Translations under genes and position numbers: made by a program
Shown here: positions 55,348-64,000 of the stretch, one piece after another
Layout of the letters: every line of letters begins with the position of its first letter
Numbering within the stretch: the stretch's first letter is position 1
From: Serratia marcescens subsp. marcescens ATCC 13880
GTDB taxonomy: Bacteria > Pseudomonadota > Gammaproteobacteria > Enterobacterales > Enterobacteriaceae
Assembly (NCBI RefSeq): GCF_017299535.1
Contig: NZ_CP071238.1
Span: 3,534,001 to 3,598,000, forward strand
Length of the DNA: 64,000 bases
Direction of reading: 5' to 3'
Notes under the pieces: model-generated
What the model was told of the DNA's origin: nothing
The model's database searches: none
The model's input: only the letters and a program-made list of their open reading frames with translations

Positions 55348-56154
55348 TTAACCGTGCATCAAGGCGGTCAACCACTGCTGAATTTCCGCGCCGTGATTGT
55401 CGTACAGCAACTTGAGGCTCATCACCAGCGAAACGATCACGATCATCGGCCGAATCAATTTCTGGCCGCGGGTCAGCACCATGTGCGCGCCCAGACGCGC
55501 CCCCAGCACCTGCCCCACCAACATCACCAGACCGATGCTCCACACCACCTTGCCGCCGATGATGAACAGCGCCAACCCGCCGACGTTGGAGGTAAAGTTC
55601 AGCACTTTGGCGTGCGCCGTGGACTTGGCGAGGTTGAAACCGCACAGCGTCACGTAGGCCAACGCGTAGAATGAACCGGCGCCGGGGCCGAAAAAGCCGT
55701 CGTAAAACCCGACGCAACCACCGGCCACCAGCCCGAACGGCAAGGCGCCAAGGCGGCGTTGACGATCTTCCTCCCCCAGTCGCGGCATCAACAAGAAATA
55801 GAGACCGATGCCGATCACCAGCAGCGGCAACATCTGCCGCAGCAAATCGGCGCGCATATGCTGCACCAAAATGGCGCCGGCGATCGAGCCGATCAGCGTC
55901 AGAAAAATCGTCAGCTTCTGGTCGTTGAGATTCACCGCTCGCCGACGAATGAAGTACAGACTGGCGGAGAAGGAGCCGCCGACCGACTGCAACTTATTGG
56001 TCGCCAGCGCCTGCGCCGGAGGAACCCCCACCGCCAGCAGGGCCGGCACCGTCAGCAACCCGCCGCCGCCGGCGATGGAGTCGATAAACCCCGCCAGCAG
56101 CGCTACCGCAAACAACACCCCGAGCATCTCGGGGCCAATGACGAACCAGTCCAT
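55348..56154 (-). CDS. yfcA: TSUP-family permease YfcA
   Basis: A 268-residue inner membrane protein with eight predicted helices of the TauE/SafE family, transporters or exporters of sulfur-containing organic anions. The two halves show the family's pattern: SIAGGGGLLTVPALLAVGVPP near residue 27 and GFYDGFFGPGAGSFYALAYV near 150. The substrate is not known. It begins three bases after mepA. Confidence 0.93.
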   Translation of the reverse strand: MDWFVIGPEMLGVLFAVALLAGFIDSIAGGGGLLTVPALLAVGVPPAQALATNKLQSVGGSFSASLYFIRRRAVNLNDQKLTIFLTLIGSIAGAILVQHMRADLLRQMLPLLVIGIGLYFLLMPRLGEEDRQRRLGALPFGLVAGGCVGFYDGFFGPGAGSFYALAYVTLCGFNLAKSTAHAKVLNFTSNVGGLALFIIGGKVVWSIGLVMLVGQVLGARLGAHMVLTRGQKLIRPMIVIVSLVMSLKLLYDNHGAEIQQWLTALMHG

Positions 56155-56157
56155 GTG

Positions 56158-56985
56158 TTATTCCGCTGAGAAATGGTGATCCAGCAATGCCTGACAGGTC
56201 GGCGGTAACGGCGGCGGCACGGGTTTGCCCGGCTTCGCGTTCGGCTGATGCGGTACGAACCAGCTCGCCAGTTCGGCGCCGCAGCCGTCGCCCGGCGGCG
56301 GCGTATCCTGCTCCTGGCACTCCAGGCTGCCGGCCGGACAACGCAGACGCACGTGCATGTGCGCACGGTGGCCGAACCACGGCCGCACCTTGTGCAACCA
56401 GGCCCGATCGGCGCCGGCATCCAGGCACAGGCGCTGCTTGATCGCCGGATTGACGAAGATGCGCGTCACCTCCGCATCCTGTGCCGCCAGCTTAATCAGC
56501 GACTCAATTTGCGGTTGCCATTGGCGCGCCACCACCTGCTTGCCGTCGCCCGACACCAGGTCGATCGGCTGCGGCTTCAGCAATTGCTGCGCGCTCCAGC
56601 GTTGGCGCGGCAACTGCAGCCAGATGTCAACATCGAGCCCCGACTGGTGGCTGGCGTGGCCGCTGCTGAAGCGCCCGCCGGCCGGCATCGCCATGTCGCC
56701 GATCAGCACCGTGCCCAGCGCTTTCTGATTCGCCTGGCTGCTGAGACGCTGAATGAACGCCAGCAGATCCGGGTGGCCGAAATAGCGGCGCTGGTCGGTA
56801 CGCATCACCTGGTAGTTCGGTGAGTTCAGCGGCAGCGGCTGCGCGCCGATGACGCAACCGTTGGCGAAACCGCCCACCGCCTGCGGCGCGCCGGCCACCG
56901 GATGGTCGATTTTCTGCCACGGCGTCAGCGCCATGGCGGAAGCAGAGGCCGTCAGGGCCAGCAGGCCCAACATCCAGTTTTTCAT
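56158..56985 (-). CDS. mepA: Penicillin-insensitive murein endopeptidase MepA
   Basis: Cleaves D-Ala-meso-DAP crosslinks (and LD crosslinks) in peptidoglycan, in the periplasm. It has 275 residues, with a signal peptide ending at SAMA (about residue 19). The LAS-family zinc site is visible in [17 protein letters not shown] and [11 protein letters not shown]. The six structural Cys of the family appear to be present. It follows aroC after five bases. Confidence 0.95.
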   Translation of the reverse strand: MKNWMLGLLALTASASAMALTPWQKIDHPVAGAPQAVGGFANGCVIGAQPLPLNSPNYQVMRTDQRRYFGHPDLLAFIQRLSSQANQKALGTVLIGDMAMPAGGRFSSGHASHQSGLDVDIWLQLPRQRWSAQQLLKPQPIDLVSGDGKQVVARQWQPQIESLIKLAAQDAEVTRIFVNPAIKQRLCLDAGADRAWLHKVRPWFGHRAHMHVRLRCPAGSLECQEQDTPPPGDGCGAELASWFVPHQPNAKPGKPVPPPLPPTCQALLDHHFSAE

Positions 56986-56990
56986 GGCGA

Positions 56991-58076
56991 TTACCAGCGC
57001 GGCACGTCGGAAACCACATCACCGTTTTGCGCACGCTGGCGCAGCAGGTGATCCATCAACACGATCGCCATCATCGCTTCGGCGATCGGCACGGCGCGGA
57101 TGCCCACGCACGGATCGTGGCGACCGCGGGTCACCATTTCCACCGCTTCGCCCTGGCGATTGATGGTGCGCCCCGGCACCATGATGCTGGAGGTCGGTTT
57201 CAGCGCCAGATGCGCGATCACCGGTTGGCCGCTGCTGATGCCGCCGAGAATGCCGCCGGCATGGTTGCTCTGGAAGCCTTCCGGGGTGATTTCATCGCGG
57301 TTTTCGCTGCCGCGTTTGGTCACCACGGCGAACCCGTCGCCGATCTCCACGCCTTTCACCGCGTTGATGCTCATCAGCGCGTGCGCCAGATCGGCGTCGA
57401 GGCGGTCAAACACCGGCTCACCCAGGCCAACCGGCACGTTTTCAGCGATCACGCTGACCTTGGCGCCGATGGAGTCGCCCTCTTTTTTCAGCGCGCGCAT
57501 CAGTTCGTCCAGCGCTTCCAGCTTGTCCGGATCCGGGCAGAAGAACGGGTTCTGCTCGACCTGATCCCAGTCTTTCAGCTCACAGGTCACGTCGCCGATC
57601 TGCGCCAGATAGCCGCGCACCTGCACGCCGAACTTCTGCTGCAGGTATTTCTTGGCGATAGCGCCCGCCGCAACGCGCATGGCGGTTTCACGCGCCGAAG
57701 AGCGGCCGCCGCCGCGATAGTCGCGCAGACCGTATTTCTGTTCGTAGGTGTAGTCGGCATGCCCCGGACGGAACACGTCTTTGATGGCGCTGTAGTCTTG
57801 CGAGCGCTGATCGGTGTTTTCAATGATCAGACCGATGCTGGTGCCGGTGGTCACGCCTTCGAATACGCCGGAGAGAATGCGCACCTGATCCGGTTCGCGA
57901 CGCTGGGTGGTGTAACGCGAGGTGCCCGGACGACGGCGGTCCAGATCGTGTTGCAAATCGGCTTCGGTAAGCGGGATGCCTGGCGGCACGCCGTCGACGA
58001 TACAACCCAGCGCCACCCCGTGAGATTCACCGAAGGTGGTGACGCGGAAAATCTGCCCAATACTGTTTCCTGCCAT
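56991..58076 (-). CDS. aroC: Chorismate synthase
   Basis: Makes chorismate from EPSP, the last shikimate pathway step, with reduced FMN. It has 361 residues. Signatures are [18 protein letters not shown] at the start, [20 protein letters not shown] near 125 and the C-terminal [18 protein letters not shown]. The start is the ATG at 58076, six bases after AAGGAG; a GTG one codon earlier is possible. Confidence 0.97.
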   Translation of the reverse strand: MAGNSIGQIFRVTTFGESHGVALGCIVDGVPPGIPLTEADLQHDLDRRRPGTSRYTTQRREPDQVRILSGVFEGVTTGTSIGLIIENTDQRSQDYSAIKDVFRPGHADYTYEQKYGLRDYRGGGRSSARETAMRVAAGAIAKKYLQQKFGVQVRGYLAQIGDVTCELKDWDQVEQNPFFCPDPDKLEALDELMRALKKEGDSIGAKVSVIAENVPVGLGEPVFDRLDADLAHALMSINAVKGVEIGDGFAVVTKRGSENRDEITPEGFQSNHAGGILGGISSGQPVIAHLALKPTSSIMVPGRTINRQGEAVEMVTRGRHDPCVGIRAVPIAEAMMAIVLMDHLLRQRAQNGDVVSDVPRW

Positions 58077-58110
58077 CACGGCTCCTTACCGTTAGTCTTT
58101 TATCGTTATG

Positions 58111-58129
58111 AGGCCCGCCATACGGGCCT
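58111..58129 (-). other. Hairpin between prmB and aroC
   Basis: AGGCCCG-CCATA-CGGGCCT in the 65-base gap. Weak, no T run; possible mRNA end or pausing site. Confidence 0.4.
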
Positions 58130-58141
58130 TGGAAATGCGGC

Positions 58142-59074
58142 TTAGCTGCGATAGAGGCTGAAGTGTTCCTTGCAATCCACCAGTTGCTGCTTGGTCAGCA
58201 TGAACACGCCGTCGCCGCCGTTTTCGAATTCCAGCCAGGTGAACGGGATGTCCGGATATTGTTCCATCAGATGTACCATGCTGTTGCCCACTTCACAAAT
58301 CAGCACGCCGTCGTCGGTCAGGTAGTCCGGCGCGCAGGCCAGAATGCGGCGCACCAGCTTCAGGCCATCGCTGCCCGCCGCCAGGCCCAGTTCCGGCTCG
58401 AAGCGGAACTCCTGCGGCAGATCCGACATGTCTTCCGCATCGACGTACGGCGGGTTGGTGACGATCAGATCGTACTGGATCGCGGGAACGTCGCGGAACA
58501 GATCGGAACGGATCGGGATCACCTGATGTTCGACGCCGTGCGCCTGAATATTGCGCTCGGTTACCGCCAGCACTTCGCTGGAGATGTCCACCGCGTCCAC
58601 TTCCGCTTCCGGGAAAGCGTAGCCGCAGGCGATGGCGATGCAGCCGCTGCCGGTGCACATGTCGAGGATATGGCGCGGCGGGTGCGGGATCAGCGCGCTG
58701 AAACGATCGTTGATCAGCTCGCCGATCGGCGAACGCGGCACCAGCACGCGCTCGTCGACGTAGAATTCCATGCCGCAGAACCAGGCCTTGTTGGTCAGGT
58801 AAGCGACCGGGATGCGTTCGTTGACGCGGCGGATCACGCGCTCAACGATGCGATGGCGCTCGCTGGAAGTCAGACGGGCGGTGTGCATGTCCTCCGGAAT
58901 GTCCAACGGCAGGAACAGGCTTGGCAGCACCAATTGCACCGCTTCGTCCCACGGATTATCGGTTCCGTGACCATAATAGATATTGGCGGCGTTGAAGCGG
59001 CTTACCGTCCAGCGCAGCATATCTTGAATGGTGTGCAGTTCGTTCACTGCTTCGTCGACGAAAATTTTGTCCAA
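58142..59074 (-). CDS. prmB: Ribosomal protein uL3 glutamine methyltransferase PrmB
   Basis: Methylates a Gln of ribosomal protein L3 using S-adenosylmethionine. With 310 residues it equals E. coli. The SAM-binding [20 protein letters not shown] and the catalytic NPPY in [14 protein letters not shown] are present. The start is a TTG at 59074 ([12 protein letters not shown]), five bases after GGAGG and identical in position to E. coli. An in-frame open stretch extends 43 codons further with two ATGs but no ribosome site. Confidence 0.93.
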   Translation of the reverse strand: MDKIFVDEAVNELHTIQDMLRWTVSRFNAANIYYGHGTDNPWDEAVQLVLPSLFLPLDIPEDMHTARLTSSERHRIVERVIRRVNERIPVAYLTNKAWFCGMEFYVDERVLVPRSPIGELINDRFSALIPHPPRHILDMCTGSGCIAIACGYAFPEAEVDAVDISSEVLAVTERNIQAHGVEHQVIPIRSDLFRDVPAIQYDLIVTNPPYVDAEDMSDLPQEFRFEPELGLAAGSDGLKLVRRILACAPDYLTDDGVLICEVGNSMVHLMEQYPDIPFTWLEFENGGDGVFMLTKQQLVDCKEHFSLYRS

Positions 59075-59244
59075 TTTGCCCTCCGGCAGGCGCTGTGTTT
59101 CATGATTTAGCCGCATAGTTTGCCATGAAGCCCGCGACAAATCACGCTTGCCCCTCGCGCTTTTCACTCTGGCCCGAGTTTTGCGTCGACAGCGCTCATT
59201 CACAAGGTAAACTAGCGAAATAAACGATTTCCGGTGAATGAAGC

Positions 59245-59775
59245 ATGAAGAACAAGCCCCCTCTGAGCAAAGACGAACAACAGCTCTTCAGAGAGTCGGT
59301 GGCGGGCGCGAAAAAGCTGCGCCAGGACACCATCGTCCACCGCCCGCCGAAGCCCAAGGTCAAACAGATTGCGCCGCAGCGATTGCTGCAGGAGCAGGTC
59401 GATGCCAGCTATTATTTTTCAGATGAATACCAGCCGCAACTGGAAGAGGAAGGCCCGACGCGCTACGTGCGCCCCGGCAGCAGCCCGTATGAGCTGAAGA
59501 AGCTGCGACGCGGCGATTATTCGCCGGAACTGTTTCTTGATTTGCACGGCCTGACCCAGCTGCAGGCCAAGCAGGAGCTGGGGGCGCTGATCGCCGCCTG
59601 CAAACGCGAGCACGTGCACTGCGCCTGCGTGATGCACGGGCACGGCAAGCACATCCTCAAACAGCAAACGCCGCTGTGGCTGGCGCAGCATCCCGACGTG
59701 CTGGCGTTCCACCAGGCGCCGAAGGAATGGGGCGGCAACGCCGCCATCCTGCTGTTGGTGGAACTGGCCGAGTAG
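59245..59775 (+). CDS. smrB: Ribosome rescue endonuclease SmrB
   Basis: Cleaves mRNA at collided ribosomes. It has 176 residues, with an N-terminal extension that contacts the ribosome and a C-terminal SMR domain holding [15 protein letters not shown] (the DxH motif) and [15 protein letters not shown] (HGxG motif). It is divergent from prmB, as in E. coli, across 170 bases. Confidence 0.95.
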   Translation: MKNKPPLSKDEQQLFRESVAGAKKLRQDTIVHRPPKPKVKQIAPQRLLQEQVDASYYFSDEYQPQLEEEGPTRYVRPGSSPYELKKLRRGDYSPELFLDLHGLTQLQAKQELGALIAACKREHVHCACVMHGHGKHILKQQTPLWLAQHPDVLAFHQAPKEWGGNAAILLLVELAE

Positions 59776-59789
59776 TTCCTGCAAAAACG

Positions 59790-59824
59790 ACTCAGGGCGA
59801 TGTCAGACATCGCCCTGAGTTTAT
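59790..59824. terminator. Bidirectional terminator between smrB and sixA
   Basis: ACTCAGGGCGATGT-CAG-ACATCGCCCTGAGT: a perfect 14-base stem with a three-base loop, followed by TTATT on the right and by CGTTTTT on the minus strand. It serves the convergent smrB and sixA. Confidence 0.9.
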
Positions 59825-59843
59825 TCCGCACCGCATCCGCGGT

Positions 59844-60326
59844 TCACACTTTGGCCATCACCTGCGACGGGCTGACCTGCCATTCAAACTTGCCGTAGCT
59901 GCCGTCGGCCGGCAGATCGACGTTGGCAATCGCCGAGGTCGCGAACATCGGCGGGCACTCGCCCGGGCACAGTTCAGCCACCAGATACCCCACCAGCGGC
60001 AGGTGCGACACGATCAGCACCGAGTTCACCCCTTGCATCGCCAGCGCCTGCAGATAGCTGCCGACCTGTTCGGCGTTGCCGCCCGGCGTCAGCTCGGGCA
60101 GCACTTCTTCGCCCTCCGGCAGCGTCAAGGCTTCACGCACCGTCGCCAGCGTCTGTTCGGCCCGCAGATAGGGGCTGACCAGCACGCGTTCAATATCCAC
60201 AGACTTGGTGTTCAACCAGGCCGCCATCTGACGGGACTCGTCGCGGCCGCACAGGGTAAGGGGCCTTACCGCATCGCTGGCTGCCTCGAGCGCCGCCTCT
60301 CCGTGACGCATAATCAAAACTTGCAT
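59844..60326 (-). CDS. sixA: Phosphohistidine phosphatase SixA
   Basis: Removes phosphate from phosphohistidine; in E. coli it acts on the nitrogen PTS protein NPr and was first linked to ArcB. It has 160 residues. The histidine phosphatase motif VLIMRHGEAALE carries catalytic His8, and the second His is in IVSHLPLVGYL. The start is ATG at 60326; the in-frame extension to 60398 is not conserved. Confidence 0.95.
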   Translation of the reverse strand: MQVLIMRHGEAALEAASDAVRPLTLCGRDESRQMAAWLNTKSVDIERVLVSPYLRAEQTLATVREALTLPEGEEVLPELTPGGNAEQVGSYLQALAMQGVNSVLIVSHLPLVGYLVAELCPGECPPMFATSAIANVDLPADGSYGKFEWQVSPSQVMAKV

Positions 60327-60653
60327 ATTGCACCGCTGTTGTTGACAAAGTAACGCTATACAGAAACGCCGTGCGTGCTGTACCGCCGAGTTTTCCAACC
60401 CAAAGCCAAAGCTTTAAAACGATAACGCGCCGTCTCTTTATGGCGGCCGGGCATTTTGCCTGAAAGTTTGCCTAAAGAAAATGCTGTTTTTTACAGCAAC
60501 CCTCCCCGGGCAAACCTCGATTGCTCACAGAACAATCAATTCAACGGGTTAAATTTTAACCTTGCCGCCATGAAATTTATTGATGACGGTCAAGCTAACT
60601 TACCGCTGCCTGCGCCTTGCTGTACAGCCTCACCGGCTGACGCTGTTGCAAGG

Positions 60654-60669
60654 AGTGATGGCGATCACA
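60654..60669. promoter_or_regulatory. CRP-like site near the fadJ 3' end
   Basis: AGTGATGGCGATCACA matches TGTGA-N6-TCACA with one mismatch. It lies about 330 bases upstream of sixA and 45 bases beyond the fadJ stop, so its target is unclear. Confidence 0.5.
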
Positions 60670-60672
60670 ACG

Positions 60673-60706
60673 CGGCCCTGTTGCAACTATAGTGCAAATC
60701 GGGCCG
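60673..60706 (-). terminator. Nested hairpin after fadJ
   Basis: CGGCCC and GGGCCG form the outer arms and TTGCA and TGCAA the inner arms, with a seven-base loop. It begins about eight bases after the fadJ stop. No T run follows, so termination efficiency is uncertain; it may be the fadIJ mRNA end. Confidence 0.5.
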
Positions 60707-60714
60707 TCCTGCGT

Positions 60715-62880
60715 TCAGCTCCCCTGCGGGTAAAAACGCTCGCCCTGCTGCGCCATGCGCTGCAAGCGTTCGCACGGCGCAAAGTGCTCGCCGTGCTGCT
60801 GGCGCAGGTATTCCAACGTTTTCACCACTTTTTCGGCGCCGAGCTCGTCCATATAGCGGAACGGGCCGCCGAGGAACGGCGGGAAGCCGATGCCGAACAC
60901 CGCACCGATATCGCCGTCGCGCGCGCTGCGGATAACGCCTTCATCCAGGCAGCGCGCCGCTTCGTTCAGCATCATCATCACGCAGCGCTGGGCGACGGTC
61001 GCCGGCAGCATGTGCGACTTCGGCGTGACGCCGAGCAACGTATACAATGAGGTATCCGCACGTTTACGCCGCTGCCGCTGCTGCCCTTCGCTCGGGTAGA
61101 GATAGAAGCCGCGGCCGTTCTTGCGCCCTTTACGCCCGTCCTTCAGCACCGCATCGAACGCAGCCGGCGCGGCGAAACGCGGCCCCAGCGCCTCGACCAG
61201 CACGGGAATGATTTTGGTGCCAACGTCGATGCCCACTTCATCCAGCAGGGTAATCGGGCCGACCGGGAAACCGAAGTCCACCAGCGCCTTGTCCAGCGAC
61301 TCCATCGGCTCGCCTTCCAGCAGGCAGCGCGCCGCTTCGTTGATGTACGGCGCCAGGATGCGGTTGACGTAAAAACCGGCGCTGTCGCCCACCACGATGG
61401 CGGTCTTGCCCTGCTTGTGCGCCAGCGCCACGGTGGTGGCGATGGTCTCTTCGCTGGTGCCGGCGTGCGGGATCACTTCCACCAGCGGCATTTTATCCAC
61501 CGGGCTGAAGTAGTGCAGACCAATCACCTGCTGCGGCCGCTGGGCCTTTTCGGCGATGTGGCCGATAGGCAGCGAAGAGGTGTTGGAGGCGAACACGGTA
61601 TGCGGCGCGCAGTTCGCTTCGACCTCGGCCACCATCTGCTGTTTCAGCGCCAGATCCTCAAACACCGCCTCGACCACGATATCCGCCTGCTCAAAGCCGG
61701 TGTAATCGGTAGAGCCGGAGATCAGCATCATCTGTTTTTGCCGCTCCGCCGGGCGCATGCGCTTGCTGCGTACCCGTTTGCCGAGCACATCCCAGCTGTA
61801 TTTCAGCGCGTGATTGATGCCGGTTTCATTGATGTCTTTGATGCGAACCGGCAAACCGCCGCGCGTGGCGGTGACACAGGCGATACCGCCGCCCATCAGG
61901 CCGCCGCCGAGAATGCCGACGCGATGCAGGGCATGCGGCTGAGCGTTGCCGCCCCGCTCTTTTTTCAGCGCGGTGGAGGCGAAGAACAGGCTGCGCAACG
62001 CCGCCGACTGCGGCGTCATCGCCAGCTCGCCAAAGGCGCGCGCTTCGGCCTCATAGCCGCTGGCGCTGCCGTGATCCAGCCCGGTGCGCACCACCTGAAT
62101 AATGCGCTCCGCCGCCGGGTAGTTGCCGTGGGTTTTCGCCAACGTTTTCTTGCGCACGATGCTGAACAGCAGATTTCTGCCCAGCGGGCCGTTGAGCAGG
62201 CGATCCTGCCACGGCAGCTCGCGCTGATGTTTCCAGCCCTGTTTCACCCGCTCGATGGCGGTCTGCAACAGGATCGACTGCGGCACGGCGTCGTCCACCA
62301 GCCCCATGCGCAGCGCCTGGCGGGCGCGAATGTGCTTGCCGGTCAGGATCATGTCCAGCGCCTTGGCGGCGCCGATCAGGCGCGGCAGGCGCTGAGTGCC
62401 GCCAGAGCCCGGCAGCAGGCCCAGCTGCACTTCCGGCAGACCGAGCGCGGTTTTGTCATCCAGCGAACAGACGCGGCCGTGGCAGGCCAGCGCCAACTCC
62501 AGGCCGCCGCCAAGGCAGGCGCCGTGGATGGCGGCCACCACCGGCACCGGGAAGGCGGCGATCTGCGCCAGCGTGCTCTGCCCTTTCTTGGCCAGCGTTT
62601 CCGCCTCTTTGGCGCTGGTGCAGGCGGCGATCATGGTGATGTCGGCGCCGGCGATAAACGAGTCCGGCTTGCCGGAAACGATCACCAGCCCTTCCAGCGC
62701 GGTATGCTGCTGCGCCCGGATCAGCACGTCATTCACCTGTTCGACGAACTCGGCCTTGAGCGTATTGACCTTGTCGCCCGGCACGTCGATGGTGATCACG
62801 CCGATATTGTCGGGGCGAATCGTCAGCTGAAAGGCCGACGGTTTGGCCCGCTGTTCGTGCAATGCGTTTTCGGCACTCAT
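60715..62880 (-). CDS. fadJ: Fatty acid oxidation complex subunit alpha (anaerobic) FadJ
   Basis: Bifunctional enoyl-CoA hydratase / 3-hydroxyacyl-CoA dehydrogenase (with epimerase) of anaerobic beta-oxidation. It has 721 residues. The N-terminal crotonase domain has [15 protein letters not shown] (catalytic Glu128) and [17 protein letters not shown] (Glu150). The C-terminal dehydrogenase domain begins with the NAD-binding [14 protein letters not shown] near residue 320. Its ATG overlaps the fadI stop (TAATG), so translation is coupled. With FadI it forms the alpha2-beta2 complex. Confidence 0.97.
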   Translation of the reverse strand: MSAENALHEQRAKPSAFQLTIRPDNIGVITIDVPGDKVNTLKAEFVEQVNDVLIRAQQHTALEGLVIVSGKPDSFIAGADITMIAACTSAKEAETLAKKGQSTLAQIAAFPVPVVAAIHGACLGGGLELALACHGRVCSLDDKTALGLPEVQLGLLPGSGGTQRLPRLIGAAKALDMILTGKHIRARQALRMGLVDDAVPQSILLQTAIERVKQGWKHQRELPWQDRLLNGPLGRNLLFSIVRKKTLAKTHGNYPAAERIIQVVRTGLDHGSASGYEAEARAFGELAMTPQSAALRSLFFASTALKKERGGNAQPHALHRVGILGGGLMGGGIACVTATRGGLPVRIKDINETGINHALKYSWDVLGKRVRSKRMRPAERQKQMMLISGSTDYTGFEQADIVVEAVFEDLALKQQMVAEVEANCAPHTVFASNTSSLPIGHIAEKAQRPQQVIGLHYFSPVDKMPLVEVIPHAGTSEETIATTVALAHKQGKTAIVVGDSAGFYVNRILAPYINEAARCLLEGEPMESLDKALVDFGFPVGPITLLDEVGIDVGTKIIPVLVEALGPRFAAPAAFDAVLKDGRKGRKNGRGFYLYPSEGQQRQRRKRADTSLYTLLGVTPKSHMLPATVAQRCVMMMLNEAARCLDEGVIRSARDGDIGAVFGIGFPPFLGGPFRYMDELGAEKVVKTLEYLRQQHGEHFAPCERLQRMAQQGERFYPQGS

Positions 62881-64000
62881 TATTCCACCTCCACGATCAT
62901 CGCGGCACCTAACCCGCCGGCGGCGCAGGCGGTGGTCAGGCCCAACCCGCCGCCTCGGCGTTTCAGCTCGCGCAGCGTCTGGGTGATCATGCGCGCGCCG
63001 GTGGCGGCGAACGGGTGGCCATAGGCGATGGAACCGCCCAAGACGTTGAATTTGTCCATGTCCACCTCGCCGATCGCCTGGCTGCGGCCAAGCTTCTCGC
63101 GGGCGAACGCTTCGCTGGCGAACATCTTCAGGTTAGCCAGCGTTTGCGCGGCGAAAGCTTCATGCATGTCGATGAGCGTCAGATCGGCCAGACCGATGCC
63201 GGCGCGATCCAGCGCCAGCGGCGTAGCGTAAGAAGGCCCCAGCAGCATGTCTTCCCACACGTCGATGGCGGCGAAGGCGAAACTGCGCAGATAGCCGAGC
63301 GGCTGCAGCCCCAGCGCTTTGGCGCGCGATTCGCTCATCATCAATACCGCCGCCGCGCCGTCGGTCAGCGGCGTGCTGTTGGCCGCGGTGACGCTGCCAT
63401 GCTTGCGATCGAACGCCGGTTTCAGCTTGGCGTAAGAAGCCAGGCTGGAGTCTTTGCGGATATTGTTGTCTTCGGAAAGCTGGGCGCGGTAAGGCGGCAC
63501 GTAGGCGGTCATCACCTCGTCGCGCAGCCACCCCTCCCGCCAGGCTCTGGCCGCCAGTTCGTGGGAACGGTGCGCCAGCGCATCCTGCGCTTCGCGGGTG
63601 ATGCCGTGGCTTTTCGCCATCTGCTCAGCGGTATCGCCCATGCGCAGACCGGTGGAATACTCCGCCACCGCCGGCGGCACCGGCATCAGATCGCGGAATT
63701 TCAGCCGGCTGAACAGTTTGAGACGCTGCGACAGCGTGCGCGCCTTGTTGACGTCCACCAGCGTGCGCGCCAACGCCTTGCTGACCCCGATCGGCAAGAC
63801 GGAAGAAGAGTCCGCCCCGCCGGCGATGCCGACGCTGATGCTGCCGGCCATGATGCTCTCCGCCACGTTGGCGATCGCCTGGAAGCTGGTGGCGCAGGCG
63901 CGCGACACGCTGTAAGCGTCGGTATGAACGCTCATGCCGGTGCCAAGCACGATTTCACGCGCGATGTTCGGCGCCTCGGGCATTTGCACCACCTGGCCGA
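62880..64000 (-). CDS. fadI: 3-ketoacyl-CoA thiolase (anaerobic) FadI, 5' end outside window
   Basis: Thiolase of the FadIJ complex, cleaving 3-ketoacyl-CoA with CoA. About 373 residues are visible of an expected 436; the start codon and roughly 60 N-terminal residues lie beyond base 64000. The nucleophile Cys is in VSRACATSF, and the C-terminal motifs [31 protein letters not shown] and [12 protein letters not shown] hold the other catalytic His and Cys. It is upstream of and overlaps fadJ by one base. Confidence 0.95.
   Translation of the reverse strand, partial: GQVVQMPEAPNIAREIVLGTGMSVHTDAYSVSRACATSFQAIANVAESIMAGSISVGIAGGADSSSVLPIGVSKALARTLVDVNKARTLSQRLKLFSRLKFRDLMPVPPAVAEYSTGLRMGDTAEQMAKSHGITREAQDALAHRSHELAARAWREGWLRDEVMTAYVPPYRAQLSEDNNIRKDSSLASYAKLKPAFDRKHGSVTAANSTPLTDGAAAVLMMSESRAKALGLQPLGYLRSFAFAAIDVWEDMLLGPSYATPLALDRAGIGLADLTLIDMHEAFAAQTLANLKMFASEAFAREKLGRSQAIGEVDMDKFNVLGGSIAYGHPFAATGARMITQTLRELKRRGGGLGLTTACAAGGLGAAMIVEVE

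Larger units (their letters stand above)
60327..60714. other. 388-base gap between sixA and fadJ, rich in inverted repeats
   Basis: No convincing gene is present. I see an outer pair GTTTGCC/GGCAAAC (60466-60472 and 60509-60515) enclosing TGCTGT-TTTTT-ACAGCA (60482-60498). A near-perfect GGTTAAA-T-TTTAACC lies at 60547-60561, and a CRP-like AGTGATGGCGATCACA at 60654-60669. A nested hairpin with CGGCCC/GGGCCG and TTGCA/TGCAA arms lies at 60673-60706, next to the fadJ stop. The sixA promoter must also be here. Confidence 0.6.

Noticed and set aside
60456..60692. 78-codon open frame in the sixA-fadJ gap
   Set aside because: Composition and lack of a ribosome site make it unlikely; it spans several inverted repeats that look structural instead.
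61417..63024. 535-codon open frame opposite fadJ
   Set aside because: GC-rich codon use of fadJ and fadI leaves the complementary frame open; composition is Arg/His/Gln-rich and unlike a real protein.
1..64000. CRISPR arrays, prophages, IS elements, rRNA or tRNA genes
   Set aside because: No repeat-spacer pattern, integrase, transposase, terminal inverted repeats or recognisable RNA gene sequence was seen.

Overview
The window is a chromosomal segment of a high-GC member of the Enterobacterales, most likely Serratia (S. marcescens-like). This is inferred from near full-length resemblance of the proteins to Escherichia/Salmonella orthologues, from gene order that matches the E. coli ackA-pta to fadIJ interval, and from GC-rich codon use. 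No rRNA, tRNA, IS element, prophage, integron or CRISPR array is visible. About 65 protein genes fill nearly all of the sequence. One is cut at each end: yfbT at base 1 and fadI at base 64000.

Layout. 1-5.4 kb: yfbT, yfbU, yfbV and the acetate pathway pair ackA-pta. 5.4-10.8 kb: a five-gene operon encoding an ascorbate-family PTS permease (EIIA, EIIB, EIIC) and a transketolase split into two subunits, with a divergent LacI-type regulator and a shared control region holding a CRP-type site and clustered TGATAGCGCTATCA operators. 10.8-17.4 kb: yfcD, yfcE, yfcG, folX, yfcH and the histidine/basic amino acid ABC transporter hisJQMP, with a sigma-54 type promoter before hisJ and a long hairpin between hisJ and hisQ. 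17.6-27.8 kb: ubiX, purF, cvpA (with a PurR box), dedD, folC, accD, dedA, truA, usg and pdxB, as in E. coli.

27.8-50.9 kb is the accessory part. In E. coli pdxB, flk and fabB lie close together; here about 15 kb lies between pdxB and flk and about 7 kb between flk and fabB. It holds an AraC regulator next to an EamA permease, the tctDE two-component system with the tctCBA tricarboxylate transporter and a small unknown gene between them, a CatB-like acetyltransferase, a MocR regulator divergent from a second EamA permease, the complete scsABCD disulfide/copper-tolerance operon, flk, a rhodanese divergent from a second MocR regulator, a secreted EEP-family phosphodiesterase, a PepT-like tripeptidase, ybiR, apbE and a small lipoprotein.

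50.9-64 kb returns to the conserved backbone: fabB (with FabR and FadR type sites in its promoter), mnmC, yfcL, epmC, yfcA, mepA, aroC, prmB, smrB, sixA and the anaerobic beta-oxidation genes fadJ and fadI. A 388-base gap between sixA and fadJ is rich in inverted repeats and is the least explained non-coding stretch.

Shared themes are carbon overflow and uptake (ackA-pta, the PTS, tct), fatty acid synthesis and degradation (accD, fabB, fadIJ), cofactors (folX, folC, pdxB, ubiX) and translation or RNA modification (truA, mnmC, epmC, prmB, smrB). No entirely new system is evident. The best candidates for new biology are the PTS/split-transketolase locus, the unknown gene inside tct, the rhodanese/MocR pair and the structured sixA-fadJ gap.
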